NCBI GenBank assembly: GCA_007570785.1
Contig: ML660201.1
Location: 31,681,840 to 31,745,839 of the forward strand
Source: Antilocapra americana
Lineage: Eukaryota; Chordata; Mammalia; Artiodactyla; Antilocapridae
Reading direction: 5' to 3'
DNA: 64,000 nucleotides
The notes beneath the pieces were generated by a model. That model was not told the DNA's origin. It ran no database searches and worked only from the letters and a program-made list of their open reading frames with translations. Shown piece by piece: positions 13,301-25,300 of this stretch. Numbering within the stretch: position 1 is the stretch's first letter; each line of letters starts with the position of its first letter. The translations under genes and the position numbers were made by a program.

Positions 13301-16300
13301 CTTTTGGTTGGTAAGGAAAGTCTGCATAGGAAGGCAAGAAACCTCTCCGCCTCTCTCTGACCTGCCGTCTCCTTGCTGCCCTGGGCGTTGGTTTTTGGGG
13401 GCTGAAGATTTGGGTTTTGGAGGCCCGTAGGATATTCTTTCCTCTTCAGTTCTTGACTCATGTGAAAACAGCCAACTTTTCTGTTCTTTGCTCCAAGGAG
13501 TCTTGTACTGTTATTCAGTTTCTAGAAATTCTAAACATCTAAAGCCAAGTAACTCTTGATGGTTTAGAGTCTTCAGGCAGTCTTTTTGTTGTCAATCATA
13601 ATCTTAAAGAGAAACAGTCATTACCAAGGGTGATACAGTAGCTATGTTTTTTATTCAGGGTTTCTGGTATTTGGGGTTTGTTTTTCTAAGCTCCTAGGAT
13701 TTGCAAGGCGTGTGTATATGTGCGTGCACGCCTGTGTGTATTACATCTAACTCTCAGGAGGCGTGTGTGTGTGTGTTAGTGAGTGTGACATCTAACCGTC
13801 TCAGGAGGTGTGTGTCGGTGTTACTGTGTGTGACATCTAACCATCTCAGGAGGGGTGTGTGTGTCTGTGTGTGTGTGTGTGTGTGTGAGTGAGTGACATC
13901 TAACCATCTCAGGAGGTATGCGTCTGTGTGTGAGTGTATGTGACATTTAACTATTTCAGGAGGCCTGGCTGTGTTTTGCATTTTTTCTGTTGTTGAGGGA
14001 ACGGGAAGGGATCTTGCCCAAGGTCACCCAGCTGCCGGGTGGCAGGGCCTGTGCAGCCCAGAGCCCAGCCTGTACCCCTCTCGTCCACTCTGTCTGCATC
14101 TCACCAGCCTCTGAGCCGAGTCTGCTCTGGGACATTCAGGTGTGGGGTGGGCGCTGTTACTACTGTTCACTGCCTCTCGAGTGGAGGGCATGGAGGACAG
14201 GGCAGAGGATGGTCACAGCTCCGTGCCCTGCCCCCCCGGCCTGTTTTGGAGGCAGTGAGCCAAGCACGAGAGTAAAGTAAATATTTTGAAAGCAGCCGTG
14301 GAGGGCAAGGCTCCGGGAAAGCCTGTTGTGGGAGGGTCTTTCTGAGGAGTTAGCATTTCTAATTTGTTTAGAAAAGTGGGGTTTTTCACGCCTTGGATGC
14401 TCTGGGAGTGGTGAGTACACGTCAGCTGTTTTGACTTGAGGTCTCTTCCTGAGGATCCTGTGTTCTGAGTCAGTCGGAAAAGCCTGGCAACCTTCTTCTT
14501 TTCCCCTAAAAATGCTCCTTTCTCCCCCACCTCCTGGGCGCTCTGCCCCACAAGCTTGGGAAGGGGACTGCACGGCGGGGCACAGAGGGCTGTCGTTGAC
14601 AGGAGCCCGAGCTCGGGATGCGGCTGCTGGGGGTGTGAGCAAGCCTCATCTCCAGCGCCTAGTCCGACCCCAGCCTGACTAAGCAATGGCGAGGGTGGGG
14701 TCCTGTGTGGGGCCTGTCCGTTCTGTGAAACCTGGAGGCAGTTCTTGGGTGTCGTGGCTTCCAGGAGGCTCTTCCTTGCCAGGTGAAGGGCAGCGCCCCT
14801 CGGGGGCATGTGACTTCCGGTTCCGTGTAAGCCACCCTGTGTCTGGAGCCTGGAACTACTTCCTCATTGCCTGTGGTCTGTTCCCCAGCGTGTTCTCCTT
14901 TCCCTGCTGGACTACAGTAACAGTCCTGTGTAAAGTCCCAAGGACTCAGCCCAAGGGCCCGGATCCCTCACTTGCCCTGAGCTGCCTGACTCAGGCTCCA
15001 TGGAAGCAGCTGGTTAACCCTGGCCTGTAGAATAGTCTCGTCTCCTCCCACCCAGCTCCACTGACTAGGATCTTGGGCACAGAGGCTCTCCTGAGCGTTT
15101 CCAAAAAAGATAGATGTCAACAACTGGGAGAAACTGGGACAGTAACAGTATTTGCTTAATATCATTAAATACGTGCAATTAGTTACTTAGGTGGGGTGGT
15201 ATTTGGGTTCTATCGCAGAAGAAATAAAAGTAACTCTCTTTCTTGGTTAGAAAAGGAAAACTGTGTGATGCAGATTCTCAGAGGTGAGGAATGAGAAGTG
15301 GGCAGCCAGGAAACAGGACTGGCACCATTACACAGTGGTCACGGCTGTGAAATGGGCTGTGATCCCGAGACCCTGGGGCCTGGCTCTGGTTAGGAACCCT
15401 CCCGCCCATGAGGTGGGCCTGGGCTTCAAGGCCACAAGGCTTGTGGTTCTGTGTAAACCAGCCCATGTCCAGCTTGCAGCCCTTCCTGATGGCTAGTTGT
15501 GTTGAGTCAACATCAGTCACGTGAAGTGGGAGGAAGCCGAGCTGCTTCAGTCTCCCTGGAGCACTGCCTGAATGCTCTGCAGCCATGACACTTACTGCCC
15601 CGTTGAGCAGCCTCGTGGTGACTGTTGAACCATTATTGGGGGTGCAGGGGGGCACATGTCAGTGTGGAGGAGGGCTGTCCCCCTCAAGCTGCTGTCTACC
15701 CAGGGGGCTGCTGTCAGGGCTCCGGGGCCCCCGAGCCTGGCTGGCTCAGCCACAGAAGCACCCTGGGGGCTGGAGATCATGGACCTCCATCAGAAGGGCC
15801 GGGGGGCATGCTCTGTGGCCTTCACTCCCCTAGTCAAGGACCTGGGGTCCTTCCTGCCAGGCCCAAGGCCAGACCAAAATTAAAACGTTTTCTAAGAAAG
15901 GAACAAGTGAACAGCAGAGCCATAAAAGGCTTCCCTCTGTGAAGCCCGCCCTGTCGTTCATTTTCCAGCTGCTGAACAGAGCCGTCGGGGATGGGCTTTC
16001 CACCCAGAGCTTGCTGCCTGGGCATTACTGTGCTCACCCATGCGGCGGCCCCCTTCTTCCAGAATGTCAAGGGACACCACCTGGGGGCCCACGTGTGGCA
16101 GGGGGCAGGGCTTATGGAGGACAGGTCAGCCACCGAGAAGAGCATTCAGTCACTTGTGTGCAACGGGGACACAGGTGCTGGCCCACGGCTCCAGCTCTCC
16201 CATGGCATTCCTGGGCACAGGCCCTTCAGTGTTTGTGGGGTGAAGTTAGCAAGAGTGGGTTGAGGGGATGAGGGAGACGGTTTGATAGGCGAAGCCCAGG

Positions 16301-19300
16301 GTCACTGTCTGCTCCAGGTCAGTGGTGTGGGGGACATTGGGCCAGCTGTCGGTTCTTGGGCACCATCATCGGGCGCAGCCACATTCATCGGCCCCCCAGC
16401 ACATGGGACAGGGGCGCCCCCCCACCCCCAGCCCCAGCTCTCCTCTGCCCACACAGTCTGCTGGGCGAGCTGGGACCCCACCTGCAGCCAGCCCCTGAAC
16501 GACTGAGGATTGAGATTCTGTTTTGTTGCTATTGTCACCATTAGAAATAGCAGCCTGCCCTCATGGTCAAAGAGGTCAACGTGACTGATTTTTAATGGAT
16601 AAAATAAAGCACAGCTTTCTTCCTGGATCTCATTTGTGGAAGATTTCACTGAAGAGTTCAGCACGTTTCACTGGGGCCTGGAGCGCACAGTGGCTCAGCC
16701 TGGGGGAGCTGAGGAAGTGCGAGGTTGGCAGCGCTGTCAGAGGCGCCGGGCTTCGGTGCCCCTCCGGTTAGAGCTGGCTGCACTTGTCCGGTGGTGAGGG
16801 AGCCCCGGCAGGCACAGGTTTCTGAATGTTGGGTTTGTCTGTCTTAGAATGAAAGCCTCAGACAGCAGTCGTGGAAGCTCTTGCAAGATGAGATTGTTGT
16901 TTACACATTCACGCAGACCGCCTCCCAGAGAAGGAGAGGGCACAGGGTTCGGTGGCCTTGGTGCTGCTTCACCCTCAGAGGCGGGGGCCGGATCTGCTGC
17001 GTCCGAGGGTGAGCTCAGGGTCCCCATGGGGCCACTGTGATGCTGCGAGGCCAGCGCAGCCCTGGGGTCCAGCAGCGCCGGAGCAGACGGAAGCTGTGCC
17101 CGGCGCGGGCTGGGTCCGTGGGGCCTGTGACCCCGTCTCTCGGAGGTAGCCTCGTGGTCCTCGCCTGCATGGCACCATGGACTCCCTGCAACGAGGCGGA
17201 GGCTTGGGGCCCATGTGGCAGGCTAGCGCCAGGCTGCCCTGCCATCTTTGGCTTTCTTCAAGCCTCACATTTCTCTTTGCAGAGAGGAGTTGGTGCTTCT
17301 TGTCCCTCGTGGGCCCCATCCTAACGCAGGTCTGAGGCAGGGCTGGGCTTTAATGGCGATCGTCCCCCTCTTGCTCAGTAGATCTAGACAGAGAGTCCTG
17401 CCTCCTGGTGAGTAGCTCACCGGCCTGCCTTTCTCTAGGGCTTTCTTCCCTGAGCACCTGCACCGGTGTCTAGGGGTCCCTGCCCGCCCTGTGGTTCAGA
17501 GACTTCCCAGACGCTGGTTGCCGGGAGCCCGCGTCCTTCCTAACCTGCCCTTTGCAGGACCCTGGTAGCACCAGGGTCACAGAGCCACACGTGTCAGCGT
17601 GATCTCGGTGTTCACCGACGGTTCTGTCTGCAGCAGCGGGTGGAGAGAATGCAGTGTGGGCCCTCATCAGAGCGTCTGATAATGAGGAGGGAAATCTGGA
17701 ATCTGATGCTTTTCCTTCCCAGTGTCCAGCCACTCTCGGTGCACCCCTACCCTTTACCCCAAGTCCAGGCTCACTTCCCTTCAGATCACACAGCCTATGG
17801 AAGAGGCGTACGTGTCCTCCAGGTGTATAGCAGGCGCCAGGTTTGGGTTTTTGAGAAAACTCTGGCTGTCACGGCTGAGATGGTGATTGGAATGGCCAGG
17901 AGGCAGTCCAGGTACAAGCGTAAGGTAACCTTTGAGGACCTGTCTGTCTGGGATTTGACGATCCTCACACCATTGGCCTCATGTGAAACCTGGGCTCTTG
18001 CTGAAGAGCTGAGGAGCCTTCTCATGGGCAGGGGCACAGCTCCACGTGGCCACATTCTGGCTGCCACTGTCCTGTCCTCTTCCAGCTGCCTCTGGGGACC
18101 TTTATCCCCAGAATGCAGTTTTCAGAAGTGGGCTGTAGTCTTTAGTTCCAAGAGTGTTCATCCTGACTGCGCATGCTCTCACTGGAGCCTGACGAGTCGC
18201 CCTCTCCCCTGTGAGACTGTGGCTACACACCCCTCAACCCGTGGGTGGTCCCTGGGGAGACAGGCTGGATGAGATGATTTCCACTTAACACCGCAAGGGG
18301 CCTTTTTTGGCAAAACAGAGCATGGAGTTCCTACTTGTCATCACTGTTGAATTCTAATAAAGATAAAAGTACCTCATTTCAGAAGGGGAGGGCCTGTGTG
18401 CCTCAGACACATCCTCTCGGCCCAGGTCAGATCTCCGCCTGCCTCTCCCCAGACCAGCCTCTCGGCTAGCATCGCCCTGACTCTGTGTTCTTTCTCCCCA
18501 CACCTCCCTCGTCACTCTCCCGCCCTCTCCACCTCTGTTTCTGGATGTTTGGAAACTGCAGGACGCTGTTTGGCAACAAGATCAAGTCCGTGGCCAAGAG
18601 AGCGTTCTCGGGGCTGGAAGGCCTGGAGCATCTGTGAGTACCCGGCCCGACCCCCAGGCCTGTGGACCCAGCAGTCGGGAAATCCACTGGCAATTCAGTC
18701 ACATCTTTGTATACCCAGAAACAGGCTGTTCAGAAATGCCAGCTGCTTCCTTTTAAGTCAGCTTCAATTTTGGCTTTCATCTTGCCTGTGCCAGCAACGG
18801 TTACTGGACATACGGCCTCTTGGGGCTCACGGAAATACCTTCCTCCCTCCCCTTGCCTGGCGCGGACTCGGGCCCTGGGCTCCTTCCACTTCCTTGATGA
18901 CCCTTCACCTGCCTCAGGCTGGTGCCTCCGCTTAAGCAGCTCAGCGGGGCTTAGGGACACGGTGGGCCGAGCCAGGAGCTGCTGCCGCTAGTACTGGATC
19001 CTTAGTTTGTCTTTAATCATATGCAACCTTGATTCTTTTGGGAAAGTTTTCCCTGTTGACTTGCTGAGCCGTCCTCAGCTTAGCTTTGATGCTGCCCTTA
19101 AGACTGGCTTATTCCCCAGTTATTTCGTGTGCTTGTGTCAATATAAGTGAAAGAATAGCCACTTACGGTGGCCTTCGGACAGGACACGGAGGGTGTGACC
19201 TATTGCCCATGGGTCATCAGCGAAACCAGGGAGGGCTGTCAGGAAAAATCCATGAGCTTCTTAACTCATACACTTGGCTGACCGGAAGCGTACATAGAGT

Positions 19301-22300
19301 TTCTTTGCCTAAGTAAAGAATGTTGCTTTTCAGGAACCTTGGAGAAAATGCAATCAGATCTGTCCAGTTTGATGCCTTTGTGAAGATGAAGAATCTTAAA
19401 GAGCTGTAAGTACCCAGGATTCTGTGGCCCCAGATAAATGTGAGTAGACGATTTCAGAGTAAGAAGTGCCTTATTTGCAGTAAGCTGCTTTTTACCAAAC
19501 AGTTGTGCGATCATTTATGGGCTTCTGTGGTGGCTTAGGTGGTGAAAAATCCACGTGCAATGCAGGTGACCAGGTTCAATCCCCAGGTCAGGAAGAGCCC
19601 CTGGAGAAGGGAATGGCAACCCACTCTAGTGTTCTTGCTTGGAGAATTCCATGGACAGAGGAGCCTGGCAGGCTGTAGTCACAATGAGTCAGACATGACT
19701 GAGTGACTAACACTTTACTTTCACACTTGGGGTCATTTATAGTTGTAAGTTAAATTGTCTTTTAGAAAAAAATGCCCTCTAGGGGCTTATTCTGAACCAG
19801 GGGACAATACACTTTTTCTTACAGGACCTCAGTAAATAGATTCAACTTTTTGGGCCACAAGAGCTCTGTCACGACAGCTCGATTCTTGAGCAGAAACCAG
19901 CCATAAATAATACATAAATGTGTGGGTGTGGCTGTGTGCCAGTAAATTCTTATTTACAGAAACAGGCAGTGGGCCCGCAGGCTGCAGCTGACGACCCACT
20001 GCTGTCGATGATGGGCAACAAACTGTTCTGTAAAATGGATAGTTGTGTCTTTAACTACGTCAAGGACAAGTTTCCATCTTTAGAGTGTGCTTACAATGAA
20101 GGGCCTTTATCGAGAGGGTTTTCTCTAAACAGCAGAGTGGGCTGTGGAGAGGGCAGAGCTCCCCGTGGGATGGCACATGTACTCTGGGATGGAGAGGAGG
20201 TGCCCAGCCCCCCGTGTGTCTCCAGGGCCCCCGTGGCATCGCAGGTGATGGTCCCAGTGCAGTTTCCCTGAGGCCCCAGGGGCGACAGGTTGGAAGAGCT
20301 TACCTCTGGCAGAGCAGCTCATCTGAGGATTGAGGTGGCAACACCCAAGCTTCCTTTCTTCTTCGTGTACATGTGTCCAATTCTTGACTTCCCTAGAGGT
20401 GCAGTTTTGGGTTCTTAAAGTAGCTGACAAAGTCACACATGCCCATGGCTGTCTCTGTACCCTGAGCTCATCCTCATTCCTGAGGACCCTCCTGGTGGAC
20501 CCTCGGTGGGGGCGAGGAACGGGGAATGGGGCAAGAGGGAGGCATGGTCTCCATGGTTGGAAAGGAGAGCAGGAAGAGGCCCCGATGACGTTCCCCTGGG
20601 AAGGACGTCAGTGAGGGGAGGCAGGCAGGCAGGCACTGGCCTTGTGACGCTTAGTGTCCTGTGAGATTCCCGTCTGTCAGGTCGTGTTGTTTCTCAGAAG
20701 GACCATGATCTCAGAACGAGAGTTCGTGGAAGGATGGACGTGTGGATAGATACATGATAAAGCAAGCATCACAAAGCATTCATTGTAGAATCTAAGTTGT
20801 GTTTTCAGTGTACATTTCTTCCAACATTCTTGTTTTTTAAACTTTCCAAATATAGTGCTGGGAGTAAAAACGATCTGACTAAAGGGAAGAGGGTGTTTTG
20901 AGGGAAGGACAGCAGGACAGGGAGAGAATTTCCTTTGGGCCTCCTAAAAACTCAGGTTTCCTTAGGGTTTTCTAGCTGGGAACGACTAGACCCCTCCAGG
21001 TACTTGACTCCCCCCCCACCCCCACCCCCCAGATGCTGCTTTTGATTCTGGAGGCTCAGCCTGGGCCCCTGCCTGTGCTTCCCAGCAGTTCCTGCACGGC
21101 CGGCCCTGGGCCCAGCTCTCTGGTGGGAGATGGGTAACCCCACTTGGTCATCTTCTTCTCCCGTCGGATCAAGGCAGGTTGAGCCATGCACTTAGTCATC
21201 CTCTGGGTAAATTTCCACAAGCAGTGATTAGAAACACACTTGGAGTCATGAAAATGCATGATGGAAGCCAGCAGAGTGCTGGGGTGGCTGCAAGGCAGGA
21301 GCCCGGGACGGCTGTGCTTGTTGGCAGCAGGCAGCTGCAGTCCTGGGATCACCAGTGACCCCACCGCCCCCGTCTGGCCTCTCAAGCTAGGCTTGGTCTT
21401 GGAGGTGATGTGTGTGTGTGGAGGAGAGGTCAGTGTCCTCAGTGTCTGCCGCCGTGTCTCTCCTTCTGTCCTGTTGGTCCTGAATTCTCTAGGACAGCCT
21501 TCTGTCCATCCTGAGCCCCCACTGTCTTGTGAGGTCTCGAGGCTTCCGTCTGCAGAGGTTTTAAAGGAGGAGGAGGTGAAATTCTCTAGGAAGCTGGGCC
21601 AGCAAATGCCCTGCCTGTGTGACATGAGATTTAACCCTTTCCAAAAACGTTTCTGATAGGGAGAAAAGTTAGGTATGTTTTCTCCAGTTTGTGGGGTTCA
21701 AATGAAACACACCCCTGTCCCCAGTGTGAAGGCCTGAGGGCTCCCAGTGATGGCCAGTGTCTCCCCTCAGCATTCCCGTGTGGTGCCCAAGCCTCCCTGT
21801 GGGAAGGGGCAGCGACTCCGGATGGCCCTCCAACAGTGGGGAGCCCCTTTCTGCTCTTCACCTGTGCTGAGGTGTTTTCTGGTGCCTGATGGAGCTGTCC
21901 TGGGGAGCTGTCCAGATGCAGGGTGGGAACTGACTGTTTCTCCATGCTCCAATGGGAGGGCCCTCCTGGACCTCCAGGACCCCGGCAACAGAGCAGCACC
22001 AGTGGGAGCCCCACAACAGAGCAACTCTCCAGACAGCGCTAAGCGTAGCCCTACCCCCCATCAAACACAGATACAAAACTTAGTGTTATGTTAAGGTGTA
22101 ATATGGGCAATATCCCAGTTACAATGGCCCAGATCTCAATTATTTCAGTCTTGAGAAATCACTTCCCTAAATTATTTTAATTAATAAGTGAAGATGCCCA
22201 CCTCATCTGGGAATGGTGAGGAACAAGAACAAAGAGCAGGTTTTATATGATTTTGTCAGCCGTGGGTTCTCTACCTTCAGGTTCATCCCACCTTGCTGTT

Positions 22301-25300
22301 GACTGATTTGATGGCTTCTCTGCTCATTCAAAGGCTGAGTGACATACAGGAAAATGGAGGGGTTAAGGAATATGGGGGGGGCAGGGTAGCAGATGCGTAT
22401 TGCTCTAGAACTGGCCTGTGTGGCATTACTGGAATTTCTGAGCATCTCAGCACCCCCTTTTTGTCATCATGTACCTGGGACCGTTTATTCCAGGGAAGCC
22501 CTTGTAATAAGCCCTCTGTCTCCATCCTTGAGACAGGCTGACCTCCACTCGAGCTCATGGCCCGAGGTCTTCCAGGAACAGGGCAGGTCTGCTCCTCTGC
22601 TGACTTATCTTCTAGTGACTCCACAGGAAGGAATGTCCGCTGAGATGGCGATTCTGATTTCTTTTGAAAAAGCTTATCCTTAGTTGCTGAGAAATGAAAA
22701 TATTCTCTGTTTTGGTTGGAGCCTCACAAAACCCAGCTTGTGCGTTCTCATGCTCCCTGGGCAGTGGCAATTAACTCACAAGCACTATTTAGGGAGCGGA
22801 GCTGATTCCTGCCGGCCTCCTGACTAGCGCTGGTGTGGAGATAAATATACAAACCAGAGGGGAGCACGCTGGCGAGGCTGACATTTGGATGTAAGAAAAC
22901 CTGCAGCTCCACCAGATAAAAACACAGCAGTCGTATAGGAAAAGAGCTCTTCCTGAGACTTCAGAATTTAGATCTCAGTCTTGAATTGAGCTTGGAAGCT
23001 CCAAGTCTGTCCTGTAGGAGGGTGGGACAAAACATGGCAGCCCACTCCAGTACTCCTACCTGGAGAAGCCCACGGACAGAGGAGCCTGGTGGGCTACACT
23101 CCGTGGGACAAGGAGTGGGGCACAGCTGAGCGACTGAACACACAGGCCGTGCTGTTCCCATCCGGGTGGTCAGAGGCCAGGGCACCTGGGGGTCCTGGGG
23201 CGTCCCTGGGGTCCCTTGAGAGTGGTGGCTGTTGCAGACAGAACACATGTGATGTCTAGATGGCAGCTGCCTGAAGTTTGGGCCTTAGACCAGCAAGGTC
23301 AGCGTCACCGGGCGGCTTGTTCATGACACAGAACCTAAACCGCTGAGCGAGAAGCTGCTGTTGCTCCCAGTCTCCAGGTAGACTGTACACGGAGCTATAG
23401 GTTGCTGGAGGGGAACCGTGCAAGAAAGCATCTCCCACTCAAGCTTGCCGACACGCACAGCCAGAGCTGGCTGGGGGAGGGGGGGAGGGTCATTCCAGGC
23501 ACTGGGTTGGGGGCGTGCCCCTTCTGTGCAGTCGCAGCTCACATGACCCTTTGGTCTCACTTTTTCAGCCACATCAGCAGCGACAGCTTCCTGTGCGACT
23601 GCCAGCTTAAGTGGCTGCCCCCCTGGCTTCTGGGCAGGATGCTACAGGGCTTCGTGACGGCCACCTGCGCCCACCCAGAGGCGCTGAAGGGCCAGAGCAT
23701 CTTCTCCGTGCCGCCGGAGAGTTTTGTGTGTGGTAAGACGGTCTTTGTAATTTGGTGTTTTTCCTTTTCACAAAGGGCACGGAGGCCAGGCGAAACTTCA
23801 TTACGGGAGGGACTGCTGTGATGAGAGTCAGCCCAGCCTGTGGTGACCTGTCAGCTGCTGGATACAGTTCATTTCTCACCGAAACCACACGTCATGTTTA
23901 CGGGGCCATCGCCTCATTATGTGGTTGTCGGAGTACATGCATTTAATCAGGGGCGAGCAGAGCTGGTTCAGTTACACGGCGAATAATCAGTTACAGGAAG
24001 GTGGCTGTGTTGTTTCAGGACGGCGCTGGTGCCCAGGCTTAGCTGCGAATTTACTCAGCGTACGAGGCTGGGGTTTTCCTGTGTGTTTCTTTCCAACCCC
24101 AAGAATGAAAGGTTAAATACAGGAAGAACGAGTCCCAGGAGAACAGTTGCTGCAGTAAAAATAATTCCTTCTTGTTGACTTGCACTCTTGCTGCGTCTCC
24201 AAAGCACTGGAATCGCACTTGTAGCTCTTTTTCCTTCTGATTGTTGGCGTGTTGGTCCTGCCATCTTTTTGACGAGGGTGGTCAGGATCCAGATTTGGTT
24301 GCCGAGAGCACAGGAAATGATGAGCACGTGGACAGACACATGCGCTCACACGCACGTGCACACAGGCACCGTGCAGGGATGACGCAGCCTTGTGGTCAGG
24401 GAGATGCACTCACAGAAAGGGGTGTGCTTCGGGCTGCTGCTGGTTCTGCTCTAGGAGCAGCACTGCTGGACAGGTGTGCATCCTGCTGCCTCTCGTCCCC
24501 CTGCCCCCTGGTCTGCCCAGAGCCTGTGGGGTGATGTTCCCAGGAAGGAGCTCCCAAAGGCAGGGTCTAGGGACCCCCGTGGTGCACTTCTGTCTTACTT
24601 TTTGGGCACAGCAGTAAGCAGTGTGCCCGGGGATGTCAAGATAGAGGTGCCTGCCCTCCACACCCCCACCCGCCGCCACCTCCACCACCGTGCCTTCCTT
24701 TCTCCTGAGCCAGCCCGGCGGTGGTAGCAGCCCCCAGACCAGCCGTCCTCACTGTCGGTGCTTCTCGTGGGAACCCTGTGCCTGGCCACCCTTCTCCAGG
24801 ACGGAAGAGCCCTGTCCTCCACTGTTCTCAGGTTCCTGGCCCCTGGCCATGCCGTTGTCATTGAGCTCCCTGAAACTTCACTTTCTGCCGCCCTCCTCCT
24901 CTGCCCCGCACCAGGGCATCGCCTCTCCCAGTTGGGACATGCTGCCCCCAGTCTCTGGCCTGTGGCCCTGGCAGGTAGGTGCTGGGCTGCAGCAGTCGCT
25001 CAGGAACACTTGGCAGAAGATCAAAATCCCAAGCTCTGTGGGACTCTCCCACTCCTATTTAATAAAATGGAAATGTAATCACGTCACACCCCCTAGGAGA
25101 GCTAGAATCCAAGTCAGACCGGTGAGGACAGGGACCCGCTGAAGCCGCCTCCAGGTCGGGTGTGAATGCAGCATAGTGTCGCTGTTTTGAGAAACAGCTT
25201 GTCAGCCTCTCAGACAGTTGAGCATAGATACTATATGACCTGCCAATTCCACTCCTAGGTAAGTTCCAGAGAAACTACATGCCCACAAAATACATGCCCA

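Larger units (their letters stand above)
13173..18561 (+). other. LRIG1: LRIG1 intron 9 (5.4 kb)
   Basis: Contains a GT-rich minisatellite (13742-13963) and a MIR-like fragment at about 14000-14090. The rest is long unique, GC-rich sequence. Many overlapping open frames exist because stop codons are rare in such composition; none shows a protein family. Confidence 0.85.
19406..23568 (+). other. LRIG1: LRIG1 intron 11
   Basis: Contains a full-length-looking Bov-tA SINE (19519), a Bov-tA fragment (23032), a C-rich tract at 21006-21033, and an unusual unique block at 22690-22960 (see findings). A G-rich run (ctgggggagggggggagg) lies about 80-100 bases before the exon 12 acceptor. Confidence 0.85.

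Noticed and set aside
13742..13963. Regularly spaced repeats resembling a CRISPR array
   Set aside because: The spacers are themselves (GT)n repeats, the organism is a mammal and there are no cas genes. It is a minisatellite.
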